64,000 nt of DNA from CAYSWF01 sp964562905. GTDB lineage: Bacteria; Patescibacteriota; Andersenbacteria; UBA10190. The notes beneath the pieces are model-generated. The model saw nothing but the letters and a program-made list of their open reading frames with translations, had not been told where the DNA came from and did no database searches. The position numbers and the translations under genes were made by a program. Location of the stretch: NCBI GenBank assembly GCA_964562905.1, contig CAZLVG010000001.1:1-64000 (forward strand), read 5' to 3'. Below, in pieces: positions 17,183 to 26,749 of the stretch (the first letter of the stretch is position 1; the number at the start of each line of letters is the position of its first letter).

Positions 17183-18505
17183 CTAATGTAGCAGCTTGCG
17201 TGCTACCTCCACGCGCCGCTTTACTTCCTTCTCAAATCCTTCTTCGCCCGGACAGTAATAAATATTTTCCTGTATTTCATCCGGACGGTACCGCTGTTTA
17301 ACCACATGGCCGGGGAAATCATGAGGATATTTGTAACCTACGCCCCGGCCGTGCTTTTTCATGTCCTCCACTGGCGCGTTGGTAATATGTCCGGGAGGCC
17401 GGGCATTACCGTACTTTTCCACATCTTCCTTAGCCGCTTCCTTGGCCGCGTACACGCTGTTGCTCTTGGGAGCAGACGCCAGGTAAGTGGCCGCTTGCGC
17501 CAGGGCAAACTCTGCTTCCGGCAGTCCTACCCACTCCAGTGTTTGCGCCGCCGAGACTGCCACCATTAAAGAGTGCGGGTCGGCGTTGCCGATATCCTCG
17601 GAAGCGAAGATAAGCATGCGCCGCATGATAAATTTAGGGTCTTCCCCAGCCGCCAGCATACGAAAAAGATAAAACAGCGCCGCGTCGGGATCGGAGCCCC
17701 GCAGGCTTTTGATAAAAGCGGAAATGGTATCGTAGTGGACGTCTCCGGCTTTATCGTATTGAACAACGGTGTGTTGCGCGGCCGCTTCCACCTGCCGCCG
17801 GCCGATTTTACCTTCCCGCGTCGTTACTGCCGCTCTTTCAAGCACATTAAGCGCCCGGCGGGCGTCGCCTCCGGACATTTCCACCAACAGCTTCCCGGCC
17901 GCCGCCGATAAAGTAATTCCGGCATCGGCACCTTCGCCCAGCACAGACAGAGCGCGCTTTATTATCTTTTTCATAGCTGCCGGCCCCAACGCCTCCAACC
18001 GCACTACCTGCGCCCGGGACACCAAAGCCTTTATCACCTCAAAATAAGGGTTTTCCGTGGTCGCCCCCACTAAAGTAACCGTGCCCTCTTCCACGGCAGG
18101 CAGCAACACATCCTGCTGTGCCTTATTAAAACGGTGTATTTCATCCACTATCAGTACCGTCCTTTGGCCCAACCGCTGTCGGTTGCCAGCCGCGTCAATC
18201 ACTTTCCGTAAATCCTTAACTCCGGCTGCCACGGCGCTTACTCTTTCCGGCGCTGCCTTCATTCTGTCCGCGATAAGGTAAGCCAGTGTGGTCTTGCCCG
18301 CCCCCGGCGGGCCCCATAGGATAAGCGATCCTGCCTGCCCCCGCTCCACGGCCCGGCGCAGCGCGGTGCCGGAACCCAATATCTTTTTCTGCCCCGCGAA
18401 GTCACCCAGCTTCCGCGGCCTGACCCGCGCGGCCAACGGCCGGCCCTGGCTTCGGTCGGAACTAGGCCAAAAATCATTATGTCGTTCTGCGGCAGTTCGC
18501 TTCAT
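17183..18505 (-). CDS. rarA: Replication-associated recombination AAA ATPase RarA/MgsA
   Basis: Clamp-loader-like AAA+ ATPase acting at stalled replication forks. The 440-aa protein shows Walker A (WGPPGAGKTTLAYL, about residues 64-77), Walker B (VLIVDEIHRFNKAQQDVLLP), sensor 1 (LVGATTENPYFEV) and the C-terminal MgsA domain (RMLIFASEDIGNADP and GHITNAPVEDMKKHGRG). Length and motifs are typical. It ends 15 bp before leuS on the same strand. Confidence 0.95.
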   Translation of the reverse strand: MKRTAAERHNDFWPSSDRSQGRPLAARVRPRKLGDFAGQKKILGSGTALRRAVERGQAGSLILWGPPGAGKTTLAYLIADRMKAAPERVSAVAAGVKDLRKVIDAAGNRQRLGQRTVLIVDEIHRFNKAQQDVLLPAVEEGTVTLVGATTENPYFEVIKALVSRAQVVRLEALGPAAMKKIIKRALSVLGEGADAGITLSAAAGKLLVEMSGGDARRALNVLERAAVTTREGKIGRRQVEAAAQHTVVQYDKAGDVHYDTISAFIKSLRGSDPDAALFYLFRMLAAGEDPKFIMRRMLIFASEDIGNADPHSLMVAVSAAQTLEWVGLPEAEFALAQAATYLASAPKSNSVYAAKEAAKEDVEKYGNARPPGHITNAPVEDMKKHGRGVGYKYPHDFPGHVVKQRYRPDEIQENIYYCPGEEGFEKEVKRRVEVARKLLH

Positions 18506-18524
18506 ATCCTAAAAATACAAGTAA

Positions 18525-20090
18525 TCAGCGGTAACAGCGAACCGAGAATAAACTTTCTTTTTGGCTTACCTCCCGGAAAGATGCGTCGCCCGCCGGCTTC
18601 AAACTGCGATCGAGCACGTTATACACCAGACAGGATCCTTTTTGGACCGCTAGCGAACCGTACTCAACTGGAATGTCTTTATTGTCAATCAAACGGCGGT
18701 AAAAACCGACATCCGCCCAGTTAATACTTCCGTGCTTGTCATCCGACACAACTATTTCTTCCGGCCGCTGTCGCACGGCCGCCCGCAGCGCTTCCTTAAA
18801 GCCATAACCATTAAAAGCCTCCACGCTTTTGCCCGGATAAACCGTAAAATAGTTAGCCGTAAAAGCCGACGCCTCCAGCGCCAGTAAAACGAATACGGCG
18901 GCAACCAATAATGTCTTCCCTCGGCTAAAAGTTTTCAGAATGTACGCCAGGCCATAACCGGAAACAATCAATATAATAAGCCCCATGCTCATGGTGCGCG
19001 TCACGTGTCCCGTGCCCGCGGTTAAGGTTAACGCCGCCGCGGTGGGCGCGGCGGCTAAGTTTAGCAGCAAAAACACGCCGTACCTATCCTTATCAGAACG
19101 TTTTTTCCAAAGAAATGCTGCCAGTCCCATCATAAAGAGCACAAAGACCGTTACCAATAACTCCCCTCCGTAGCCAATGGCGTGTCTTAGATTAGAGTCA
19201 CCTTCCAAAAGCAAATAATAAGGGCCAAAATGACGGATGTAGTTAACAATGAAAGTCATAATTTTATACGGCCAATCCACGGCGGATGAATAAAGGTAAG
19301 TTATAGACTTAAAGCGGGCGGTCAGAGCGCCCGGGTGGGACAGCAGAAAATACAGGTAAGGCGTCACCGCGGCGGTAAAGGCCGCCGCCACCAGCCAGGC
19401 CTTCTTGATCCGGCGCCGACGCGCGTACACCAACACCCACGCCAGAAACATGGCCCAAGTCAAAAGCCGCCTCGGGGAATGGGTGTATATTGACAGGCCC
19501 ATAAAAAGGCCGGCCAGCGCCTGGTACCATAAATTTCGTACGCCTCCGTTACGATGATACGCCAGGTACAAAAACAACAAGGCGTACACCACTACCGTCA
19601 ACTCTGACACAGTTTCAAAGGCAACGCGCGACATAGTGAAAAACCACGGCAGAAAAGCGGCGGCGGCTAAAGTGTACAAAGTTACTATTCTGCTTCTGAA
19701 CATCTGGTGCAGCAGAATGCCCGTCCCCACCCAAAAAGCCAGAAAAAATGCCGCGCTGGTAGCCCGCAGGGTAAATTCCGACGGTCCGAACAGATAAAAC
19801 ATCAGCGCGGCGCCGCATATATAAATCGGATTCTTGTACTCCCCGAACGCTTTGAAATACAAGGGGAGGAAGGCGCCGTGTTCATCCCGTCCGGTCTCGG
19901 CCACCAGGATTGCGTTATAACCAATGGAAGTCTCGTCCGCGTACAATCCCCTGGGAACACTGTCCAACTGCCACCCATGGACAAATAATGTTAACAGCAA
20001 CAGCGCCAGTAAAGCCGCGCCGAACCATATTTTGCCGCTATTGAATATAGGCACCATCGGACTACTTAGTTCTTTAACCGTTCGTTTCAT
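18525..20090 (-). CDS. Membrane glycosyltransferase (ArnT/PMT-like GT-C fold)
   Basis: The 521-aa protein has an N-terminal membrane segment followed by an exterior acidic motif (LYADETSIGYNA, about residues 54-65), the metal/catalytic loop expected for GT-C enzymes that use lipid-linked sugars. About 10-11 further hydrophobic segments follow, then a soluble C-terminal part of ~100 residues. Donor and acceptor are unknown. It is divergent from a second GT-C-like gene (20153) with a 62-bp gap and lies within a glycosyltransferase cluster. Confidence 0.75.
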   Translation of the reverse strand: MKRTVKELSSPMVPIFNSGKIWFGAALLALLLLTLFVHGWQLDSVPRGLYADETSIGYNAILVAETGRDEHGAFLPLYFKAFGEYKNPIYICGAALMFYLFGPSEFTLRATSAAFFLAFWVGTGILLHQMFRSRIVTLYTLAAAAFLPWFFTMSRVAFETVSELTVVVYALLFLYLAYHRNGGVRNLWYQALAGLFMGLSIYTHSPRRLLTWAMFLAWVLVYARRRRIKKAWLVAAAFTAAVTPYLYFLLSHPGALTARFKSITYLYSSAVDWPYKIMTFIVNYIRHFGPYYLLLEGDSNLRHAIGYGGELLVTVFVLFMMGLAAFLWKKRSDKDRYGVFLLLNLAAAPTAAALTLTAGTGHVTRTMSMGLIILIVSGYGLAYILKTFSRGKTLLVAAVFVLLALEASAFTANYFTVYPGKSVEAFNGYGFKEALRAAVRQRPEEIVVSDDKHGSINWADVGFYRRLIDNKDIPVEYGSLAVQKGSCLVYNVLDRSLKPAGDASFREVSQKESLFSVRCYR

Positions 20091-20152
20091 ACTCTGACCT
20101 TACAACACCCGGCTGCCCGCGCCAATGTGGTATGCTGGGGCCTAGCAAGTTT

Positions 20153-21541
20153 ATGGCTCCAATTAATAAAACTTTTGCCGCGCTTCTCCTGGTAATAACC
20201 TTGCTGGGTCTGGGCCTGCGGCTCGTACGCTATGACTCGGTACCGCCTTTTACCGAGACGGCCGATGAGTTTATCTATCCCTGGTACGGGATGTCGCTAC
20301 TAAAAGAGGGTGTGCCTACCAGTTGGTCCAATTTTGCCGCTTATGAAGAATTTGAAGAAGTTGAAATATGGGGTCAATACTACCGCCTGGTGACTCCTTA
20401 TCTGGACAAACCGCCCTTATATCCGCTGATCACCGGCGGCGCTGCGCTCATGACAGGAGCCTCTGCTTTTTCTGACGTGCGCCTTGCGGTATTAAGACTT
20501 ATACCGATAGCGTTGAGTGTAGTCACTATATTTTTGACTGGTCTTGTCGGACGGCGCTATTTCGACCGTAACACAGGTCTTTTGGCCGCTGCTTTGTACG
20601 CCACGATCCCAACCGTAGTTTTATCTAACAGACTTTCCGTCGCCGAAAACCTGCTAACCCCCCTCGTTCTGGCAGGCTTATTCCTGCTGGCCGGCCGGTT
20701 AAAGACAGAATTATCGCGCGCGGCCCTGATATTGCTAGGCTTGCTGTCGGGCCTGGCCGTTTTGACCAAACAAACCGGTCTGGCGCTGGCGGCGGTTTTT
20801 TGCTGCTTTTTTCTGTCGCGACGGCAGTGGAAAAGAGCTTTATTCATGGCCTTAGCCGCCTTGGCATCCCTGGAGATTTATTTTGCTTTCGCCGCCTATT
20901 ATGACTGGCAGTTATTCGCCAGCGTTGTGCGTGAGTTCAGCGGCTATCACACCGCCGGCGCACCCGAAATAGCTTACGCGATTTTCCGCCTGCCCCTGGT
21001 CGGCCACGGCGGAGGCCTCTTCTTTGACGGCGCCGTGCTGGCCGGCTACATTCTGCTGTTTGCCTCTCCTTTTTGGCTGCTTAATGAACACAAAAAAGGT
21101 CTCTCCTATCTCCAAACGTCCCTGCTGCTTGGTTTTCCCTTTATTTATACGATTGTTTTGGGCCTTATGGAATCAGGACATAAGTCAGCCTACTTTTTCG
21201 GTTGGCACCTGTACCCTCTCTTTCCTTTTTTAACACTGTTACTGGCCAAGGCTATGCTGGACCTGTGGCAGCGGCCGGACATCTTAAAGGCGGCCTTCTT
21301 GTACCTTGTCTTGGGGTCATCCACTGTTAGTTTTCTTCTGTTCCTTTTTCCGCGTTTTCAAGACTGGTGGCAGTTTATTCTCACTGTTATGTTCGCGGCC
21401 GCCGCTGTGTTTTTTCTGTCGCCCCGCCCCAAAGACCGTCGCGCTTTGCTGACAGTCAGTTTTATCATTTTTATGGCCGTTAATATTACGACGGTGCTGT
21501 TCGCGTTCCACCTTTATCCCAGCGGGCCGCAGCCTCTTTAA
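20153..21541 (+). CDS. Membrane glycosyltransferase (GT39/GT83-like)
   Basis: The 462-aa polytopic protein (start taken at MAPINKTFAALLL; an in-frame ATG seven codons earlier overlaps a TATGCT box and is less likely) carries the acidic loop FTETADEFIYPWYGMSLL after its first membrane segment, as in dolichyl-phosphate-mannose mannosyltransferase and ArnT relatives, and the LDKPPLYPLITG motif, which matches the exterior DKPPL signature of this superfamily. About 11 membrane segments are visible. Probably transfers a polyprenyl-linked sugar to a surface glycan or protein. Confidence 0.8.
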   Translation: MAPINKTFAALLLVITLLGLGLRLVRYDSVPPFTETADEFIYPWYGMSLLKEGVPTSWSNFAAYEEFEEVEIWGQYYRLVTPYLDKPPLYPLITGGAALMTGASAFSDVRLAVLRLIPIALSVVTIFLTGLVGRRYFDRNTGLLAAALYATIPTVVLSNRLSVAENLLTPLVLAGLFLLAGRLKTELSRAALILLGLLSGLAVLTKQTGLALAAVFCCFFLSRRQWKRALFMALAALASLEIYFAFAAYYDWQLFASVVREFSGYHTAGAPEIAYAIFRLPLVGHGGGLFFDGAVLAGYILLFASPFWLLNEHKKGLSYLQTSLLLGFPFIYTIVLGLMESGHKSAYFFGWHLYPLFPFLTLLLAKAMLDLWQRPDILKAAFLYLVLGSSTVSFLLFLFPRFQDWWQFILTVMFAAAAVFFLSPRPKDRRALLTVSFIIFMAVNITTVLFAFHLYPSGPQPL

Positions 21542-21562
21542 GCCGACTGCTTGACGCCGCCT

Positions 21563-23185
21563 ATGCGCCCGCTTATCAGATGGATAGATAAGCACGCGGC
21601 AGTGATAATGGCCGCCATAGCGGCGCTTTACCTGGTTTACGCGGGCGCGTTGAGCGCGATGGATCACTTCGGCCTGCGCACCCAGCTGTCCGATCTGGGG
21701 CATATGGAGCAGGCTATTTGGCAGATAACCCAGGGGGACCCGGCCATGACACAGTCGGATCCCGCGCTTAACCTGCCGCGGATGCGGGTGCACGCCAATG
21801 TGATTTTTTATCTTATCGCGCCTTTTTACGCCCTTTTCCCCTCACCTGTCACTCTGTTGCTTCTGGGCACGGCCGCGGTGGCTTCCGCGGGCTTCCTGTT
21901 TTTTCTGCTGGCGCGCCATGTCTTAAACAGCCATTCGCTGGCGCTTCTCTTCGGCGTTGCCTTCCTGGCTAATCCGCTGGTCCAGGAAGCCAACCTTTAC
22001 GATTTTCACCCCATAGTGCTGGCTTTCCCGCTTTTTCTGGCCGTCCTGCTGTTCCAGGAAAAACGCCAGTGGGCCGGTTATTGGCTAGCTTTGCTGCTGC
22101 TCCTGTCCGTCAAGGAAACCCTGCTGCCGGTGGCAGCCGCCATAGGCGTGTATGTGACCATCCGCTCCTCTAAAAAACACGGTCTTATAACCATACTGGC
22201 CGCCGCCACGTACTTCTTCGCGCTAAGCGAACTGCTGCCGCTGGCAACCGGCTTCCCCGTGGCGGAGCTTCAGCCTAGATTTGATTATTTGGGCGCCACT
22301 CCCAAAGAAGCCCTGGTTAAGGCCTTGACCAGCCCGGGCGAGCTGCTGGGGGTAGTACTGCCACGTGATAAGTTAACCTATCTGGCCTATCTGGCACCAC
22401 AAGGCAGCTTCCTGGCCGTTCTTTCACCCCTGGCCGCCTTGTGGGCTCTGCCCCCCATTGCGTTCAACCTGCTTGACCTCCTTGGCTTCCAGGTCCGAAT
22501 CACCGGCGCGTACCACTCCGGCCTGGTAATCACTGCCGCGTATGCCGCCGCTCTTTACGGACTGCGTTTTGTCAGCCGCCGGCGGCCTGGCTGGTCTCGC
22601 GGCCTGATAGGACTGTTTGTCCTGCAAGCGGCGGCTATCTCCCTGGTCATGAGCCCGACCCCTTACGGACTGCTGTCGTCTTGGCGAGACTTCCGTTTAA
22701 ACCACGACTACGACAAATTTGCCGACATCGCCACTCTTATCCCTCCCCGCGCCGCTCTGTCCACCCAGAACGGCCCCGCCGCCCACCTGGCTGCCCGCGA
22801 TATTGTTGTCAAATATCCCCATAACACCCAGGCTGTGGATTATATCCTGCTGCACGTACATGATCCCACCAACTGTAACAACGGGATGTTTTTTGCCGAC
22901 AGCCCGTCGGTGGCTTTTCCATCATGGACCGGTAAGTATAAAAAAGAGACACTTGACCCGGCCTTCGCTGAAAACGATTTCGGGGTCTTGGCTTACCGTC
23001 CGCCCTGGTATTTGTTTAAACGCGGCCACAACCGCCAGCTTAACGCTAAGGCGTACGAAAAAGCTATGAAAGACCTGCGCCGGTACCCGCCTTACGCGGT
23101 AAAGCGTCAGCTTAAGTGTAATTCCGTCGACAGGTTGCAGGAGCTATATGCCGAACAGTTGTCTCGTGTTGGTCTGGGTAGCTAA
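21563..23185 (+). CDS. DUF2079-type membrane protein
   Basis: The 540-aa protein has about 11 membrane segments and the motif FGLRTQLSDLGHMEQAIWQ near residue 35, characteristic of DUF2079, a GT-C-like family of unknown function found next to glycan genes. The C-terminal ~150 residues are soluble. A TTG four codons earlier is an alternative start. It follows the GT39-like gene by about 20 bp and probably shares its transcript. Its last 42 bp overlap the convergent tatD. Confidence 0.75.
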   Translation: MRPLIRWIDKHAAVIMAAIAALYLVYAGALSAMDHFGLRTQLSDLGHMEQAIWQITQGDPAMTQSDPALNLPRMRVHANVIFYLIAPFYALFPSPVTLLLLGTAAVASAGFLFFLLARHVLNSHSLALLFGVAFLANPLVQEANLYDFHPIVLAFPLFLAVLLFQEKRQWAGYWLALLLLLSVKETLLPVAAAIGVYVTIRSSKKHGLITILAAATYFFALSELLPLATGFPVAELQPRFDYLGATPKEALVKALTSPGELLGVVLPRDKLTYLAYLAPQGSFLAVLSPLAALWALPPIAFNLLDLLGFQVRITGAYHSGLVITAAYAAALYGLRFVSRRRPGWSRGLIGLFVLQAAAISLVMSPTPYGLLSSWRDFRLNHDYDKFADIATLIPPRAALSTQNGPAAHLAARDIVVKYPHNTQAVDYILLHVHDPTNCNNGMFFADSPSVAFPSWTGKYKKETLDPAFAENDFGVLAYRPPWYLFKRGHNRQLNAKAYEKAMKDLRRYPPYAVKRQLKCNSVDRLQELYAEQLSRVGLGS

Positions 23186-23932
23186 CTCAACCCTATCAAG
23201 CGGCACCCTTCTTAGTTCCGCTACTTTTCGAGCCACCAATTCCACATAGGCCGGCTCGTTGCGTTGCCCCCGATAAGGCTCCGGCGCCAGGAAAGGGCAG
23301 TCCGTTTCCAACAACATTCTGTCCAAAGGAACCACGCGGGTCGCCTCGGCCGCCTCCCCGGCATTCTTGAAAGTCACTACCCCGTTGAAAGCAAGATACA
23401 TGCCTAATTCAAGATACTCCTCCGCCTGCCGGCGGCTGCCGTTGAATGAGTGCATCACGCCTGGGGGCAGCTGGTCCTGGCTGTAAGAAGCCAACAGTTT
23501 GATGACTTCATCGTGCGCATCAATATCATCGCCGCTCCTTACATGAAAAACGATCGGCAGGCCATGCGATCGCGCCAGCGCCATAAAACCGGTCAGTGCC
23601 TTTAACTGCTTCGGCAAATTTCCCCCCCGATACAAGTCAATCCCTACCTCGCCCACTGCCTTAACCTCTTCTTCCCGCGCCAGCCCGCGCAGCCGCCTCC
23701 AGTCGCCCTCTTCCAAATCTTCCGCCTCGCTCGGGTGAACCCCCACCGTTGCCCCTACTCCCACACCCTGACCGCGGTACTGCCGCGCTAGACTAATAGC
23801 CTTCTCGCTGCTCGCCACGCCCGTACCCACCTCAACCCAGCCTCCAACCCCGGCTTCCCGCGCCCTGCTAATAACCTCTTCCCTGTCACCGTCAAACTGG
23901 GGAAAAGCGACGTGCGCGTGGCTGTCAATCAT
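23144..23932 (-). CDS. tatD: TatD family metal-dependent DNase
   Basis: TIM-barrel metallohydrolase. The 262-aa protein begins MIDSHAHVAF (metal ligands HxH), continues with VGVHPSEAEDL, GEVGIDLYRGG (metal-binding Glu) and the LLETDCPFLAPEPYRGQRNEP block diagnostic of TatD. Known members are 3'-5' DNases or quality-control nucleases. Normal length. It overlaps the end of the convergent DUF2079 gene by 42 bp and is separated from the upstream LAB_N gene by one base. Confidence 0.93.
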   Translation of the reverse strand: MIDSHAHVAFPQFDGDREEVISRAREAGVGGWVEVGTGVASSEKAISLARQYRGQGVGVGATVGVHPSEAEDLEEGDWRRLRGLAREEEVKAVGEVGIDLYRGGNLPKQLKALTGFMALARSHGLPIVFHVRSGDDIDAHDEVIKLLASYSQDQLPPGVMHSFNGSRRQAEEYLELGMYLAFNGVVTFKNAGEAAEATRVVPLDRMLLETDCPFLAPEPYRGQRNEPAYVELVARKVAELRRVPLDRVELATQTNTRQLFGI

Positions 23933-23933
23933 C

Positions 23934-24197
23934 CTAGCTCTCCCCCGCCCTTACTATCAGCCATAAATTCCTCACATACACCAATATACCCACACTCTGC
24001 CCCGCGATAAACACCGGATCCCTTATGTGTACAGCGTAAACCAGCAACCCCATGCCCCCCGCCAGGCTCAAATACCAAAAAGCTTTGGGTATCACCGACC
24101 GTCCCTGCTTCTCCGACACTACCCACTGCACAAAAAAACGCATAAAAAAGGCCGCCTGCGCCCCAAAACCCAGCCACAACCACAAATCTTCAGGCAT
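23934..24197 (-). CDS. LAB_N (lipid-A-disaccharide synthase N-terminal-like) membrane protein
   Basis: The 87-aa protein has three membrane segments and the family pattern: GFGAQAAFFMRFFVQWVVSE followed by PKAFWYLSLAGG and a final YVRNLW. The LAB_N domain is often a stand-alone protein next to a GT2 glycosyltransferase, and here it overlaps one by 8 bp, which suggests a shared role in moving or modifying a polyprenyl-linked sugar. Biochemical function is not established. Confidence 0.85.
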   Translation of the reverse strand: MPEDLWLWLGFGAQAAFFMRFFVQWVVSEKQGRSVIPKAFWYLSLAGGMGLLVYAVHIRDPVFIAGQSVGILVYVRNLWLIVRAGES

Positions 24198-24882
24198 ACT
24201 TTCCGAAGCCTTTCGCCCGGCGCACTTTAATCAAGCCCGCCGCCGCGCGCCATATCCTATTCCTGATACCGTATTTTGAACGCCCATGCCTCCTGGGAAA
24301 ATGCCGCACCGTGTGCTGGGCAACCCTAAAACCAGCCGCTGCCATCAAGAAAGGGAAAAACCTGTGGGCCCCCTCGAAAGCATCAAGACAGGCTACCACC
24401 TTCCGGTCAAATACCCGCAGCGGACAGCCAATGTCGCGAAAGTCGTCTTTCAAAACCAACCGCTGCGCCGCGTTAGCTATCCACGAAGACGCCTTCCTAA
24501 CCAGTGAATCCCGCCTTCTTTCCCTCCACCCTACCACCGCGTCGTACCCCTCTTCCAGCCTTTTAAACATGGCCGGAATGGCAGCCACGTCGTCTTGGAG
24601 ATCCCCATCCAAAGTAACTATTACCCTGCCCGCCGCCGCCCGAAAACCAGCCAACAAAGCCGCTGTCTTTTTCTTGTTATTCTCAAATCTAATGACCCGC
24701 GCCGCGCCGTCTCCAATCTCATCCAAACGATTACAAGTGGCGTCACTCGACCCGTCATCCACAAAAATAACCTCGTACCCGCCGGCCAGCCCCATCCCGC
24801 TCAAAACTTTTTTTATCTGGTCAAAAAGCGGCTGCACCGAATCCTCCTCGTTATACACTGGAACCACCACGGAAATATCCAT
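24190..24882 (-). CDS. GT2 glycosyltransferase (polyprenyl-phosphate sugar transferase-like)
   Basis: The 230-aa protein starts MDISVVVPVYNEEDSVQPLF, a classical GT2 N-terminus, with VIFVDDGSSDATCNRLDEI and the DxD-type TLDGDLQDD motif. It resembles dolichyl-phosphate mannosyl/glucosyl transferases but lacks the C-terminal membrane helices of longer relatives; the adjacent LAB_N protein may supply the membrane part. A TATATT box sits about 5 nt before its ATG, close to a leaderless arrangement. Confidence 0.9.
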   Translation of the reverse strand: MDISVVVPVYNEEDSVQPLFDQIKKVLSGMGLAGGYEVIFVDDGSSDATCNRLDEIGDGAARVIRFENNKKKTAALLAGFRAAAGRVIVTLDGDLQDDVAAIPAMFKRLEEGYDAVVGWRERRRDSLVRKASSWIANAAQRLVLKDDFRDIGCPLRVFDRKVVACLDAFEGAHRFFPFLMAAAGFRVAQHTVRHFPRRHGRSKYGIRNRIWRAAAGLIKVRRAKGFGKYA

Positions 24883-24911
24883 ACCCTAATATAAACACCA
24901 CTTCCCCGCTT

Positions 24912-25352
24912 ATGCTATCCTTCACTCACACCATCTTGAGTCTTCCCCTGGCCGACCTCTTCCACAATCCCGCCGCCATCTTCCTCGCCGCCTTCCTTCT
25001 CCACCTAGCCGCCGACGCCATCCTCCACTGGAACGTGGATCCGACCAGGCGGCCCTATCCCTACAAGTTCGTGGCTCTTGACGTGCTATCCGGCCTCGCC
25101 CTGGCCCTGCCCATCGCCGCCGGCCGCTGGCCAGTCCTGTCCACCCTGGCTGCCATTGCCGGCGGCAACGCGCCCGACGCCATTCACTCTTTGTGGTACA
25201 TCTTTAAGCCCACCAAGTACAGCAAATATATTCATTGGCTAGAACCCTTCCTCTCCTTCCACAAAAAAATCCAGCGCGAGACCACCAGTGTCCCCCTCGG
25301 CCTAGCCTCGCAAATAATCCTCATCGCCCTGGCCCTTTCTCTCGTCTTATAA
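24912..25352 (+). CDS. Small membrane protein, metal-dependent-hydrolase-like
   Basis: The 146-aa protein has about four hydrophobic segments and paired histidines in HLAADAILHW (about residues 31-40), with further polar residues in NAPDAIHSLWY. This resembles small membrane-bound metal-dependent hydrolases, but the similarity is by motif only and no activity should be assumed. It is divergent from the GT2 gene with a 29-bp gap. Confidence 0.6.
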   Translation: MLSFTHTILSLPLADLFHNPAAIFLAAFLLHLAADAILHWNVDPTRRPYPYKFVALDVLSGLALALPIAAGRWPVLSTLAAIAGGNAPDAIHSLWYIFKPTKYSKYIHWLEPFLSFHKKIQRETTSVPLGLASQIILIALALSLVL

Positions 25353-25376
25353 TCCAAAACCCGGTACACTAATCCC

Positions 25377-25677
25377 GTGCCAAACAACAACAAACCCGCC
25401 ACCAAAGGATGGCGTCCGCGAAGCCGCCGGCGAGCTAGCCGAAGCCGTTAAGATTGGCTTTGATCGCACGGCCACCAAAGACGATTTAGCGACACTTGAC
25501 AAGAGAGTCGATGGCCCAGACAAGAAAGTTGACAATCTTGATAAGAAGTTCGGCAGACTCGCGCGCGGCCAAAAAGCCATGCTTGGCATTCTGGACGAGA
25601 ACAACAAACTGCCTAAAGAAATACGTCGTCTACCCGAACGCGTCGCTCGCCTCGAGCGATCAGTCTTCCACCGCTGA
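25377..25677 (+). pseudogene. Frameshifted small coiled-coil protein gene
   Basis: From a GTG at 25377 the frame reads VPNNNKPATK and then soon hits a stop. One base out of register, from 25408, the frame reads DGVREAAGELAEAVKIGFDR and continues for about 89 codons with heptad-like KRVDGPDKKVDNLDKKFGRL to a TGA at 25675-25677. No start codon was seen upstream in that second frame. Removing one G in the aaaggat stretch (about 25404-25410) would join the two. This looks like a small coiled-coil protein broken by a single-base insertion or an assembly error. Confidence 0.6.
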
Positions 25678-25687
25678 TAACTCTACG

Positions 25688-26740
25688 TTAACCCGCTAGT
25701 TCTTCGCCAGTCTTAGAAGTTGACACTAAGTCATTAACAAAAGCACTCACTACCACCGCCGCCGGCACCGCCAGCAGCACCCCCACTACCCCTACCAGCC
25801 TCGCCCCCAAGAGCACCGCCAAAATCGTCACCAACGGATTTAAGCCCGTTGCCTTGCGCATGATGAAAGGAATCAGCAGGTGATTTTCCGCCTGCTGTAC
25901 CAGCAGGTAGAACAACGCCACCCCCAAGCCCAACAGCCACGACTGGGTAAACCCAACCAAGACCGCCGGCACCGCCGCTATTATCGGCCCCATAATCGGC
26001 ACCAACTCCAGTACCCCCGCCACCAAACCCAACAGCAGTGAATACGGCACTCCCATAATCCACAAACCAGCCGCTACCGTAACGCCGACTATCACCCCCA
26101 GCGACAGCTGAGCCACTACCCAGCGCCCCATCACTCTCTGCGTCCGGTCAATCACCATTTCCACGTAAGCCAAATGTCTAGCCGGCACCACCATGCGGAA
26201 CGGCTTTTTTACCGCCTCTTTGTCCACTACCAAATACAAAGCGATCACGAACATGAAAATCAGCGTAAACACCCCGGAGAACACCGTGCGCGTCTGTCGA
26301 AACAGCCCCGCCCCTACATTGGTCAAGTCCTTCCCCACTCCGGCCAGCGCCTGCTGCCACGCGCTGACGGCTCCCCTAACTTCCCCCGTAGAAGGAATCA
26401 AGCCCCGAACGCTCAAATACTCCATCAAAGCCGGCAGGGCATGGGACAACTGCGTCAACTGCTCCGTCAGCGGCGGTATGATCAGCGATACCACCACCGC
26501 CGCCACCACTAGCACCAGCCCGTACACCAGCGCCACCGACACCGCCCTTGGCACCAGGTACCTCTCCAGCCTGTCAGCTACCGGCCGGATGGCGCTGGCC
26601 ACCACCACCGACGCGAACAACATCAGTAGAAAATCAAATATTATGTATATGAACCAGAAGCTTATCAGCACCAGAACAACCCTGAAGACCGTTCCCGTCG
26701 AGATATCCACGTTACTGTTAGCTTTTGGATTAACAGTCAT
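25688..26740 (-). CDS. AI-2E family (PerM-like) permease
   Basis: The 350-aa protein has about eight membrane segments and the family's hallmark central hydrophobic block (GVPYSLLLGLVAGVLELVPIMGPIIAAVPAVLVG), with the ELVPxxGPxIxxxP motif near residues 240-255. Family members export autoinducer-2 or act as Na+/H+ antiporters; which applies here cannot be told. It is separated by 9 bp from the upstream M16 peptidase gene on the same strand. Confidence 0.9.
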   Translation of the reverse strand: MTVNPKANSNVDISTGTVFRVVLVLISFWFIYIIFDFLLMLFASVVVASAIRPVADRLERYLVPRAVSVALVYGLVLVVAAVVVSLIIPPLTEQLTQLSHALPALMEYLSVRGLIPSTGEVRGAVSAWQQALAGVGKDLTNVGAGLFRQTRTVFSGVFTLIFMFVIALYLVVDKEAVKKPFRMVVPARHLAYVEMVIDRTQRVMGRWVVAQLSLGVIVGVTVAAGLWIMGVPYSLLLGLVAGVLELVPIMGPIIAAVPAVLVGFTQSWLLGLGVALFYLLVQQAENHLLIPFIMRKATGLNPLVTILAVLLGARLVGVVGVLLAVPAAVVVSAFVNDLVSTSKTGEELAG

Positions 26741-26749
26741 GGTTAAATA

